From Clarireedia homoeocarpa (taxonomy: Eukaryota; Ascomycota; Leotiomycetes; Helotiales; Rutstroemiaceae), in assembly GCA_001465935.1 (NCBI GenBank), contig LNKV01000038.1, forward strand, positions 840,393 to 904,392: 64,000 nt of DNA, read 5' to 3'. The stretch's first letter is position 1. Each line of letters opens with the position of its first letter. A program made the translations under genes and the position numbers. The notes under the pieces are model-generated. The model was not told the DNA's origin. It searched no databases and saw nothing but the letters and a program-made list of their open reading frames with translations. Positions 47,921 through 58,238 of the stretch are shown piece by piece.

Positions 47921-48828
47921 TCATCTACCAGCCTCCAACTCTGCTACCGGAGGGTCTATACCGAGCTCATGTGGACGCGGCTGTGGATGTAGCTCTACTG
48001 TTACTCCCTTATCATCTTTATATACTTCTTCTTCTGGTATTATAGCCCTCTTCTCCTTATTCCGCCTCCTCGAGAAATATATTACGAAACCTGCTACTAA
48101 CGCGATAACAGCCACCACGCCAACGACAATCCCGCCAATTGCGCCACCTGATACATGTGAAGACGGACTTGATGTTGGTGAAATGTTCGATTCTAGTGGA
48201 ACGGTCGATGTTGGTGAAACTGTCGATGTTGATGAAACGGTCGATGTTGGTGAAACGGTCGATGTTGCACTGACGCTTGGCGGAGTAGTAGAGCTGGAAG
48301 ATGTCTGAGTAGCAGCTATCAAAGTAGCTGGATCGAAGGTCCAGGAACTCAACGCCGACGTCGCGGAGCTCAATGACAGGTATGTGTCATTCAGTACCGA
48401 CGGATCTATATCCTGGAGTGTATCGTGGGCCGTATTCCAACAATTATTGATCTGTCCCGAGTTCCTAGTGCAGACCTCACTACCCACTCTCATTAGACAC
48501 TATACAGTAACACTGGTCCTTTTGGGCCAAGATATGAGTATAGGAGATGAACAACAAACGTTTTGCTTAGACAACACCAGACATAATTACCATCGCCACA
48601 GTCTTCCGTAGTGCCATCCTTCAAACAATTCGTTCCGATGTTCCAACATACCCGCCCCATTTTAGGTCTATTGGGATCTCTTGTATCGCAACAGTAGGTA
48701 GCGCCAGTTCTGGTATCGCGGGCGCACGCCTTCGGAGGTGGGCATCGAGCGGACCCGAAGCCGGGACAGACATAATCAGTCAGGTTGGACGTGAAGTAAA
48801 AATTATCGAAAGAGTCTGATGTAGACAT
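47921..48828 (-). CDS. Cys-rich, Ser/Thr-rich single-pass membrane protein
   Basis: The two exons complement(47921..48479, 48578..48828) sum to 810 nt and give 269 residues. The N-terminal part is Cys-rich (YVCPGFGSARCPPPKACARD, TYCCDT, VCWNIGTNCLKDGTTEDCGD). It is followed by NNCWNTAHDTL and then a Ser/Thr region with four TSTVSP-like hexapeptides. One membrane helix (GGAIGGIVVGVVAVIALVAGFVIYF) has its stop-transfer RRRNKEK, and a 50-residue acidic/Pro cytoplasmic tail follows. The layout is that of fungal wall-sensor-like or mucin-type surface proteins. No signal peptide is evident at the N-terminus, so either the anchor helix does the targeting or an upstream exon was missed. The intron donor GTGTTG is weak but gives an open frame. 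Confidence 0.7.
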
Positions 48829-49368
48829 TTTTGATCTATCAACTTAGTGCAGCAGTGCACACCAGCAGGTTGACAAGATGAGCAGACCAAAAACCAATAA
48901 AATACTTATCAGAAAAAATAAGGACAGGAGTTTAACAATCTCACGGATTGTCAATAAAGCAGCCGCTGTACTTCCGTACTTTGTACGTACTATCATTTCG
49001 ACCAAGTTCTTGGCCTGTTTATTGTGTCAAATCACAGCCTGCTGATCAGCCTTGGAACTTGGCGGAATTCAATTCATTGGCCTACGGTGCAAGCAAGTAA
49101 ATTTCTGCAGGAACGCTAAACCTGTCGTAGCTCGGTTTATGCATATAGCGATCCTTCAATAGATTGTGAAACACAGCTTTCCCTAGTAGACTGTATATAA
49201 CTCCCTAACATATCTCCCTAACATATCTCCCCAACTGCCAAAATTTTGCACCTCACCAAAAATAAGGTGAAGATACTTGCTGCAGGCCGGGATTCAAGGT
49301 TAAGAGTGGGATCCGACACCTCTTCCACTACGCAACAGTCAAAAAACTTGTATAACAAAATAGGCCCC

Positions 49369-49500
49369 TGTGACGAAACCACTACTAAAAGTGCTGAATA
49401 ACTTAGAATTTACGACTACAGAATTAAGAAGATCCACAGATCTCAAGACCTTATATACACGAAGGAGTCACGAAGGTCACGTGCTTATATCACGTGTACG
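49369..49500 (+). repeat. LTR fragment related to the solo LTR at 55541
   Basis: It begins TGTGACGAAACCACTA and stays close to 55541 onward through AAAAGTGCTGAAT and CTTAGAAT, with substitutions. The far end is not clear. Confidence 0.6.
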
Positions 49501-50129
49501 CTAGGCGTTTAGGCAGCGTGCGGTAGCTCGCCCGATCGCGGGCGCTGCGGCCTGAGCCTCAAGAAAATTACGTGCGATTCGGTGGAAATCATCGCACTTA
49601 ACAGAAGACCCTCGCATAATCTGCTGCCTATAATATCCTCAGGCGTAGTGCCCCGCCATTTTATCGAACAGCTATGGGAGAAGTTCGCACGAGAACACTG
49701 CGGGTATCTTGGCGACAAGCCACCGATTATTGAGGATGATTTGTTCGCTCGCCAGAGGCTGAGGAAATTTTCATGTCCCAAACTTCTCTGTCATCGAAGT
49801 CCCTCGTTGCTGAATTCATGAGTTGTGAGCTGTTCGAGGATATAAGATTACGTTATATTGCAAGTAATCAGTGAGAGTACGTGCATCCCAATAGCACGTG
49901 CAGAAGGAAATCCAGGGGAAAGTACTACACTATTCAGGCAAAAAGAGGGGTAAAAGCAGTCTGATTCTTCTAAACTATGGGAACCGGTCCCTTTATAATG
50001 TAGAATCTCCCTGAGTGGCTTGTACTAACCCATGAAGGAGGGGTACATCATACTTACAATATAATACTCGATTGGTTATATCTTGACCAAGAACCTTGTA
50101 TCCCCAATTCATGCTGAGTTTCAGCGCTT

Positions 50130-50411
50130 TCAGGAAGACTTTTCGCAAGTAACTGGAGAATTTCCGAGTATATATCTCTGCCTCGTGGAATCGGATAAAG
50201 TCAGTAGAACATCTTTCCAAATGACAGCGCCCTGCTCAATCCAATCGTAGAGATATTCAGGGCCGGACTTGATTGTGCTCCTAGAGAAGTCTAAATCCCC
50301 ATGGTCGTTAATTACAACTATACTTGTTAATCGAGGTGGGGGTGTTGCTGACGATCCGGGGACCGGACAACCCGAAACATGTGAGCTCTTGCTCTTGCTG
50401 TTTGCTTTCAT
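50130..50411 (-). pseudogene. Possible BTB/POZ-domain fragment
   Basis: A 93-codon minus-strand frame contains TSIVVINDHGDLDFSRS, similar to the opening strand-turn of fungal BTB proteins. The rest of the domain is not found in any frame. It is treated as a possible relic. Confidence 0.3.
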
Positions 50412-51124
50412 CTAACACCTAATATCGGGCTCTGCGATCATCAAACCATGAATACAGAGTTAGAGTATTACTCTTGAGCAAGAATAGGTAAAGAAGTAAA
50501 ATTGAACGGATATGTTTGATTGATTCGTATATGACTATGGAAAAAGAGCCTGTATATAGACAAACTGAGGTTCCTAATCACCTATTCTAGACCAATTCTA
50601 AGTATAAATTGAACGTCTAACTCTATTTTTTAGCGGGGACGCTATAACTTCGGAGGCATGATTCTCTTGTTGACAAGTGTACGATCTGATAACTACATTT
50701 GTTTACCCTACTCTGTGAAATGCACATTCAGCAAATCCACCATGTACTATACTGACAAGATCTCGCCATGCATGACATATAAAACTCAATTCGATCAAAC
50801 ACTCTAAACTCACAATGAAGAAAAACAACGATGTTAGGTTCAAGTACAGGTCTTCCTTCCACACTTCATTTGAGACTCATGCATCATATCTGCCGTTAGT
50901 AAGGGACATGCTTCGACATGATTAAATGCATGAACCAAATAACTCCTACGCAACATCAAGTTATCTCCAACATCCATTCAAGCATTGTAAGCCCAATGCG
51001 TCAAAATTACTATGTATTCTCCAGATCTTCGATACTTCAATACTTTCACTCCATGAGCCTTGCTTGCGCTTGATCTATTTCGTATTAATTAGTTCTTTCG
51101 GTTTACCCTGTCGAATACAACACG

Positions 51125-52905
51125 ATGATACAGGTCAAGATTGGGGACTATCTCTTCAAACGACTCCGTGAGCTCGGAATTGAATCCGTGTTTGGCGTTC
51201 CTGGAGGTAAATCCCTTACATGACTTCGCTCATAGTATCCCCGGATTGCTCATGTACCTTATAGACTACGAACTCGCCCTCCTCGACCTGGTCACAGATA
51301 ATGAACTTAAGTGGAAAGGCAGCCCCAAAGAACTTATTGCCTCGTACGCGGCTGATGGCTATGCACGTGTCAAGGGCGCGGCTGCGTTCATTACGACGTT
51401 CGGCCCTGGAGAACTCTCCGCATACTGTGGTATGGCAGGCCAATACTGCGAATTCTTCCAGTCGTACATATAGTGGGATATCCTACAGTAGCTGCGCAAA
51501 AGAGTCAGGCAATTATGCATCATTCTCTTGAGGATGGACGGTTCGAGTAAACTTCTCGTAGATAGTTCGAGTTAGGCTCAATGCTGGCAATATGTCTGAC
51601 TATAAGACAGCATGTACGAAAACATGGCGAAGCATATCACAGCTGCCACGACTGTGATTACGAACCCACGAACGGCATCCTCTGAGATCGACCGAGTTTT
51701 GAATATCATGATGCGAGAATCTAGGCCTGTGTACATTGGGCTGTCTGTAGATATCGCGTATGAGATGATTTACAGCGCGCCGCTTGATAGCCCAATCACG
51801 ATTAGTTTACCGCCGAACGGTGCAGAACTGGGAAAAAGGTTGTCACTGTGATCTTATCTGAAATCGAGAGGGTGGCTAGACCCATTATCATTGTTGACGG
51901 AGGTACGCTTTTGGGTCTTCAATTATCAACAGACATAAATGCTAATTGTATATCTCGGCAGGTGCTGTACGACACAATGTGCTTCCAGAAGTCAACGCTC
52001 TAATTGAACTCACCTGGTTTCCAACGTTTGTTACAGCGATGGGAAAGAGTGGCGTCAATGAGGAGTTGCCGAATTTTGGTGGAGTCTACGCTGATGCTGG
52101 CATGTATCCCGAGGTAAAAGAGGCTGTAGAGAGTTCTGACCTGGTGCTTTGGATTGGGAACTACCCGGTATATATACGATACAGAGTCCATACAAGAGCT
52201 ACCTTGCTAATATTATCGATGCTAGTCTGACTTTAACACCAGAGAGTTCACTACGGCCGTAGAGGAGGGGATTACTTTGGACTTTCAACAATTCTCGGTA
52301 AAGGTATGCGCACCACATTATCCAATGCTATAGTGGAGTTACTGATATATCTTTAAAGTGGGGAAGTCAGTATAATGTGGCTATGAAATATGTACGCTTA
52401 TTTTCATCTCTATCATGGCTAGATGCAAAATTTTAACACAGATAAGCTCCCTGTGAGTCTCTTCAAAGCACTGCGTCAGAACTCATTCTTGAACTTATCG
52501 AAAATGATCACATAGGACCCATTCCCTGTCATGAGTTTCTCAGACAGCGATGCACTCAAACAGGAATTCCTCTAGCAAATATGTCTATCTACGCTTTAGC
52601 AGAGCTAACATTTATTAATGCTTATATCTATTGATAGTCTTTGGGAGATTTTTTCCGTCCTGGAGATATTGTTGTTGGGGAGACCGGCACTTCAGCTTTT
52701 GGCCTCTGTGATTCGAAGCTTCCTAAAGTCTTCATGATGTTCAATCAAACTGTTTATGGAAGTATTGACTCTGCGACTGGATCCATTGTAGGAGTTGGTC
52801 AAGCAATTAAAGAAAGCCTTGGTCAATGGAAAAGACCAATCCTTATCACTGGAGAAGGTAATTCAGATTTAGTAAAAACCTTAGTTCCTCCCAATCCAAA
52901 TTCAA
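51125..52905 (+). pseudogene. Pyruvate decarboxylase-like gene, frameshifted and truncated
   Basis: The first exon (51125-51206) reads IGDYLFKRLRELGIESVFGV and splices into DYELALLDL, the start of the thiamine-diphosphate N-domain. Next come ADGYARVKGAAAFITTFGPG and SAYCGMAGQYCEF; after the latter a one-base deletion (near 51456) shifts the frame. Further family blocks follow in other exons: PVYIGLSVDIAYEMI, FVTAMGKSGVNEELPNFGG and FFRPGDIVVGETGTSAFG. A second one-base shift lies near 51838. The gene stops making sense at about 52870, before the GDGS-to-N metal/cofactor motif of the C-domain. The end abuts the 3' end of the convergent gene at 52909. It is a dead, 3'-truncated copy. Confidence 0.8.
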
Positions 52906-52908
52906 AAG

Positions 52909-54108
52909 CTAAGCAACAAAATTTCCACGAGCTTGAAACAATTCTGCTTCTCCAGCTTCAATTACAAGATGGAATGTATCTTCTTTATCGCCATCCTCGA
53001 CTTTCTCTTCACCAGTATCGACATGAATGCTTTTTTTAGAATCCGCTTCCAAATGCCCCTTGAATATAGCCTTGACACCCGCCTTGATCATAGGTTTCAA
53101 TCCCTCACGAGAATCAACACACGCCTGTGTAAAAGCCGGTGCTTTGCCGCCAACCCCTGCAGCCTTTGTGAACTTTTCCGAATTTTCCAATAGCTCGTAC
53201 GTGACAGTGAAGCCAAACGCCACAAGAGGTCCGATGACGGGGATGAATCCCAGGCCCACAGCGATGAAGCCAACAAAGAGATCTTTGATAAACTTTTCAT
53301 CCGGCTCTTCCGTCGCGTATTGTATCTTAAGGCCGGCCTCTTTCCCCTGTGCTTTGGCCCAATCGATGGATTGAGCCATGTCAATATCCGCGATAACTTT
53401 TGATTCATGGACACAACGCCTGTCGAACAAGGTAAAGCAAGCATATAAATCCTTCCACTCTTCGGTACGACGTTCGTATGGAACCAAAAGCTGGCATGCC
53501 AACTTGAAAACATCAATTCGAAGTGTCCATTGAGGCCGCATCCCCAATCCCGTGGTCTCATCTGCCACCGTGTCTTTGGCATAGCTAACCTTAGCAAAAA
53601 CCTGACTTGGTGCCTTTCCATCAGCCTTAACAAAGCCAGGTGTGAGTCCAGGCTCCTGTATTGGAGGGCCTTCGGGTCCGGCTTCATTGGCTATATCCCA
53701 TAACTTATTGTTTATTGCAATGAGTTGATTCATTTGTTGACCCCAGGCCCAGTTGTGATTCCTTCTGTTGTTCCAGTCATTGATAGCTTTCTGGACTTGG
53801 GTGATCAAATTCCATTGATGATTTTTGAGAACATATGATTGTGGTATCCCCTTGCGACCACGGACGTCGAGACGCGAGAAAATTGCATGTCCCTTGTACT
53901 GAGGATGAGCAGTAAAAGCGCAGGGAATGTAGATGGCCCTGATAGGGTATGTGAGATCGATCCAGAAGAAGCGTTCCTCTTTAGTTGGTCGGGGAACTGC
54001 GACGTAGCAAACAGCGGCAGAGCCTGTTTGGCCCCATAATTGACTACGACTGATATTGCATTTGAGGCGATATGTGCGCTTGATGTCCTCGGCGCTAGGG
54101 CCGTACAT
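52909..54108 (-). CDS. Unrecognised 399-residue protein with a long hydrophobic Gly-rich segment
   Basis: A single exon preceded by a CT-rich leader. There is no signal peptide. The N-terminal part is rich in aromatics (FFWIDLTYPIRAIYIPCAF). A helical, Trp/Asn-rich stretch follows (AINDWNNRRNHNWAWGQQMN). The most striking part is about residues 285-315, VGFIAVGLGFIPVIGPLVAF and on, a membrane-compatible hairpin with IPVIGP at the turn. An Ala/Lys-rich helical tail comes after it. Hydrophobic hairpins within otherwise soluble proteins occur in pore-forming and membrane-inserting proteins, but no family is recognised and no function is claimed. It is adjacent to the 94-residue gene on the same strand. 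Confidence 0.6.
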   Translation of the reverse strand: MYGPSAEDIKRTYRLKCNISRSQLWGQTGSAAVCYVAVPRPTKEERFFWIDLTYPIRAIYIPCAFTAHPQYKGHAIFSRLDVRGRKGIPQSYVLKNHQWNLITQVQKAINDWNNRRNHNWAWGQQMNQLIAINNKLWDIANEAGPEGPPIQEPGLTPGFVKADGKAPSQVFAKVSYAKDTVADETTGLGMRPQWTLRIDVFKLACQLLVPYERRTEEWKDLYACFTLFDRRCVHESKVIADIDMAQSIDWAKAQGKEAGLKIQYATEEPDEKFIKDLFVGFIAVGLGFIPVIGPLVAFGFTVTYELLENSEKFTKAAGVGGKAPAFTQACVDSREGLKPMIKAGVKAIFKGHLEADSKKSIHVDTGEEKVEDGDKEDTFHLVIEAGEAELFQARGNFVA

Positions 54109-54207
54109 TCTGGAAGATCGGGAAGTCAGTATTGCCTATTGAAGCAAGATTTCGAAAGAAAATGAGAAGAAAGAGCTGTGTTGAGAAGCAAAAGAAGGAT
54201 ATATCTT

Positions 54208-54230
54208 CATTATCCATCAAATGGATAATG
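54208..54230. other. Perfect 10-bp inverted repeat between two genes
   Basis: CATTATCCAT, three bases, ATGGATAATG. It lies about 30 bp after the stop of the 94-residue gene and about 100 bp before the next ATG. It could mark a transcript end. Confidence 0.5.
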
Positions 54231-54260
54231 GAGGTTGAAATTGGGGAATACAATTAGGTA

Positions 54261-54545
54261 TTAAGAAAGCGCTTGGTCAGCGTATTGTACTAACGCGGTC
54301 ATAAATTCATAGCGGCCGTACCCGGTGCTGGTAAGGCTACCCGCAAAGACTTGTTGTCCGGTTCTTGGGTGATTGGGGTACTTTAATGGCGGGGGCAACA
54401 TGTATTTTTCGTCTTCTGTCGCGTTGTAAACGACTTCGAGAAGCATCCACGAATAGAAGTCTTCCGACTTCGAGCCATCGTAGCCTGGGCTCTTAAGACT
54501 TTCTTTCAAGAACCATACTGTACCTTCACGAGGTGCTGCAGCCAT
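54261..54545 (-). CDS. Unrecognised 94-residue protein
   Basis: A single exon from ATG 54545 to stop 54261. The sequence is soluble-looking and aromatic-rich (GTVWFLKESLKSPGYDGSKS, FYSWMLLEVVYNA, LKYPNHPRTG, STGYGRYEFMTALVQYADQA). No signal peptide, membrane segment or known domain is seen. It stands 152 bp upstream of the 399-residue gene on the same strand. The two could be joined into one protein only by an intron for which no convincing sites were found. Confidence 0.5.
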   Translation of the reverse strand: MAAAPREGTVWFLKESLKSPGYDGSKSEDFYSWMLLEVVYNATEDEKYMLPPPLKYPNHPRTGQQVFAGSLTSTGYGRYEFMTALVQYADQALS

Positions 54546-55191
54546 TTTGTGTCTTGAATGAAGGCAGAATAGATGTGTAGTAGAAGGGAAGTCGAAGGAG
54601 AATGTGTAGTTCGCAGTTCAGGTGCAGTATATCCGTTTTGACAGGAAAAGTTTACGATATAAGAAACCACAACTAACTGTGGCATTGAACTCGACCAAGG
54701 TTCATGCTACAACTGGCACTGTTCTCGTGCCTAATACTGAGTGGCGCTTTTACACAATATGCTGTCGATATTGGTTATTCCGCATTCTGCGACATTCGAG
54801 TATCAGACCTTGTCACCAGCTACTATGAGGTTCCACAGGCGTTTCCCCGCTTTAGTAGATCGGCGTGGATGCTGCTGTCTTTAGCTGATCCTGCATTATT
54901 TCGATGAGAGGTTGATGTAGAGTAAAGTAAAGTGTTTTGTCATCACGTTTCAATCAGGATATCTGCATGCAGCTCCTGAAAAATTGTCCACGTCGACTGT
55001 GTTCAGCTAACTTCTTGCAGAAGGCTGAGCTAGGCATTAAGCAATTTTGTGTAACATACTTTGAACACTCTCGAAATCGGTTTAACAAAGACGGAAGCAT
55101 GGTGATCGACTTAGCGTCATAACTACACCCTACAAAATCCAATAATCAGGAATTTCCTGAGACGGTGTCAGGAAACAACGATTTCAGATCT
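54546..55191. other. Intergenic stretch, no gene seen
   Basis: Short frames on both strands overlap one another. None carries a domain. Confidence 0.45.
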
Positions 55192-55421
55192 GGAACCTCC
55201 CATATGCCTTCGTTTACCATATGCATATAGCAACCTCATATGCATATGGGAGGTCATGTAGGCATATGGGAGGGGTCTTTAATTTTAATTTTACGATATG
55301 TATATGGTAAGGCCGCTTTCGCACGAAGGATTTAAGACATTGCCGGCGCCACCCAACCTCGCCGGCTGCGTATCGGAACTTCCCATATGCATATGGTAAA
55401 CGAAGGCATATGTGATGTTCC
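55192..55421. repeat. Foldback (MITE-like) element with perfect 28-bp arms
   Basis: The arm at 55201-55228 (CATATGCCTTCGTTTACC, then ATATGCATAT) is an exact inverted copy of 55385-55412. The outer bases GGAACCTCC and TGATGTTCC extend the match partly. The interior includes a second palindrome around 55234-55253 (CCTC, ATATGCATAT, GGGAGG). No open frame of interest inside. Confidence 0.7.
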
Positions 55422-55540
55422 ATATGTATACAGTACAAAAATATAGGGCGCCGGATAGATAGTAAAAAGCGTCGGATATTTAGTAAAACTCTATTTAGTA
55501 ATCAACTTGCATGATTCAGCTTCTAATCAAACGCCAGTAG

Positions 55541-55775
55541 TGTGACGAAACCACTAATAAAAGTGCTGAATGACCTTAGAATATTGAACTAAAGAGCTAA
55601 GACTATATACAGAAAGAAGAAGAGGCGTTATATAGAGCCGGCCAGCCCTAGGGCTAACCTTAGCGATATTCTTAGTAAGGTGCACCCGGGCCGGCCATAT
55701 ATGTAGCTATGTGTGCACGACTCAGGTGTAACTACGTGTACACGACTCAGGTGCGAATCGGTACGAGTCGTCACA
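55541..55775. repeat. Solo LTR
   Basis: It begins TGTGACGAAACC and ends GAGTCGTCACA, so both ends carry the TGTGACGA / TCGTCACA complement seen in the LTRs at the window start. A related fragment begins at 49369. The flanks AGTAG and AGTGC agree only in part, so the target duplication has decayed or the end is off by a few bases. Confidence 0.6.
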
Positions 55776-56274
55776 AGTGCGGCATGGCTACCGAGAGGAT
55801 ATGCACAACACCAAGTTAGTGCTGCTCAGTCTCTAGCTGAGTGTGTTTGTTTTACCACATATGGGGTCATTGTGCATCTAGGTAATATATTCAGCTACCA
55901 CAAAGGCTGACTTGTTGTCTCGACTGCAAAGAGGGGTTTGCATATGCTGTCTATCATTTGATCGATTTGTGTTCTCACAAATGATTATCACTTCCCGCTT
56001 CCTCGTTTCTGGGTACCTTGGCAGCACGGACCCCTCATTACTCCCAGCAACAACATCCGAGTATAGTACTCGTCCTCTGTATCCGGTATATCTCTGAGGA
56101 GACCCCCAACTTCTACATGCTACACTATACTCACACTATCATTTACCTATATATGAAATTGCCCGCCTATACATTAAGTTTGCTCATCCTATCCTTATCA
56201 CAGCTTATCCACTCTCCTCCAGCTCGGCTAAGCATTTTCAAAAAAACAAACGTAAAGTAATAAAACTCATCACC

Positions 56275-56649
56275 ATGGTACGTTTAGCATCTGCATTAAC
56301 CCTCTTTATGCCTCATCATTTGTCTTATGTCATTCCAATTAGTTTCGCACACTCGACAATCTCGCGACAGGAAGTAATCCAGAAGATCGAGTCAAGAAAC
56401 TCGAAGCAAAAGTTGCAGAGCTTCAGAAGACGGTAGAGGATCTACAAAAGCGTTTGGTAGATATTGAGAAATCTGGGGATGTGGAAGAACTCGATCTCAT
56501 GAAGGTAGGCTCTCTTATATCTGAGCACCGTTGTTTCCACCAGACTAACTCTACTCCGAAAGATCCTCGAACAGGCAGGCTTTGATACAAAGCAGCCTGA
56601 GCCTGAGCCTTCTACTGAAAAGCCAGAAGAACTTCAGATAGAAAAATGA
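56275..56649 (+). CDS. Small coiled-coil protein with an ATG-only first coding exon
   Basis: The three exons 56275..56277, 56343..56504 and 56563..56649 sum to 252 nt and give 83 residues. The first coding exon is only the ATG, in a good context (CACCATG), followed at once by GTACGT. The protein has FRTLDNLATGSNPEDRVKKL, then a heptad-patterned helix (LEAKVAELQKTVEDLQKRLV) and DIEKSGDVEELDLM. It ends in an acidic, Pro/Glu-rich tail (KQPEPEPSTEKPEELQIEK). A TATATA lies about 125 bp upstream. The coiled coil suggests an oligomer or an adaptor. No family is recognised. Splice sites are canonical and the frame closes exactly. Confidence 0.65.
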
Positions 56650-56845
56650 TTGGTTTCTTCACTTGAACGTCTGGTTTAGGAGCTTGATGAGAGGTATAAG
56701 GATGTACATCAGGTTAGGCCTTTCGCCCCACATGTACACATCCATCAGTTATAGAAAGAGTAGCTCCTTGTCTATCTGCATGATGAAGCAGACTATTCGA
56801 GAACCAATTTGAAGGAATTTATACCTACTATGCCATATCACTTTC

Positions 56846-56930
56846 TCAAAAACCCAATGATCATACTCTATTACGAACTATATAACTCCCTCAGAAACCC
56901 AATGATCATACTGTAATACGAACCACATCA
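56846..56930. repeat. 45-bp tandem duplication
   Basis: The unit starting CTCAAAAACCCAATGATCAT recurs 45 bp later as CTCAGAAACCCAATGATCAT, with about 1.9 copies. Confidence 0.75.
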
Positions 56931-57703
56931 TCAGCTTCCCCACAACTTTTCGATTGCGGGGTTCGCGTAGAACTAACTAGTTTCGTCTCCGCCTTTCACG
57001 AACGACAAAATTCATTCCTATGCTTTAAAAATGTCACGATGAACAACTTATATGCTGTCTTTTGCCAAGTTACCTCGTCTTACTCTGATAGAAGTACTAC
57101 TCCTTTGAATGAACTAACTTTCGTTATTGCTTTTTGAACTCAAGAGTGCGTTGTTTTGTTACGGGATATTTGGGAAAATACCCCGAGTTCCACTCCCACC
57201 ACTCCCCCCCTCTATAGCTGATTTCGTTAATATCAGTGATCCCAGTATTCCCATTCCTGTCAGTGCAGTAGCTATCAGCTAAGAAAGAATTCACCACTGT
57301 AAAGCTACGGTACTCATTTCTTACGAATGCAAAATCGAAACACCCAACTCATAGTTGTCTCATAGCAATCGATGTAATTGCTACAAAAACAAGGGAATAT
57401 AGTACGGTCTAATAATTCTAATCGTTCATGTCTTGCTGAAATAGCACTGCGCGTGGTAACGGTGTCATAATCATTAGCCAAAGAGAAAAGCAACAATGAG
57501 GTTGAGGTTGAGGCTTCTTCTCCTCGGGAAATAGGAGTAAACGACGACGAGTTGATAATGTGGGGGAATCAATTTAATGAATGTGTATGTTAGCCTATTG
57601 GTGATTGGACCAGTCTACTAGAGAATCTATCTTGCATGTGCTAGATATATGGTTGATTGAGAACACCCTCAGTTTTTCCATTTTGCGCATCAACTAGTTG
57701 ATA

Positions 57704-57770
57704 TGGTACCTCTGAGGGGACTATTTTCCCATAGCCCTATAGGGAGTTCCCATAGGCCTCGAAGGTACCA
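57704..57770. repeat. Short hairpin element with TGGTACCT / AGGTACCA ends
   Basis: The 14-bp arms TGGTACCTCTGAGG and CCTCGAAGGTACCA match at 12 of 14 positions, and a CCCTATAGGG palindrome lies between. Its origin is unknown. Confidence 0.5.
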
Positions 57771-58238
57771 GAACTACTATTTCTACGTGACTAGGAGGTC
57801 GACGACGTAACACTAAGTTTTAAAATATTTATATATAATTCCATTTCAATTGTTATATTATCTAATATTATATTTAACTATCTAATATTAACTAATATAA
57901 AAAGGATATTATAAGAGACTAGACATACACAGTTCAAGTTGGTAAAGGTAAGATACGAGGAAGCCACCTTCAACCGGTAGGAAGCCCTATAGTGGCCCTG
58001 TGGAGCTCCCCGCCCTGGAGGTTTCTTTGGGCTATTTCAAAAAACAATAATATATATTATTTTCAATTAAAGACTTTTTGTATGTTTTAGCTGTGTAATT
58101 AGAGTCGACCACGAAAAAAGATATGTAAGGTGAGCTCAGTACCTTCGTTCTCTGCGCCTTTCAAGCACAATATTTTCGCACTTTGAACACAATTTCTTCC
58201 ACAGCATTATTTATTGAGGAAACCTTCATTCAGACATC

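Larger units (their letters stand above)
48829..51124. other. Intergenic stretch with repeat fragments
   Basis: No supported gene. It contains a tRNA-like fragment (49279-49336), an LTR fragment (from 49369), a frame at 49582-49821 without a domain, and a short BTB-like frame at 50130-50411 on the minus strand. Confidence 0.5.

Noticed and set aside
49582..49821. 79-residue plus-strand frame
   Set aside because: No domain, overlapping minus-strand frame of similar length, and location next to LTR debris.
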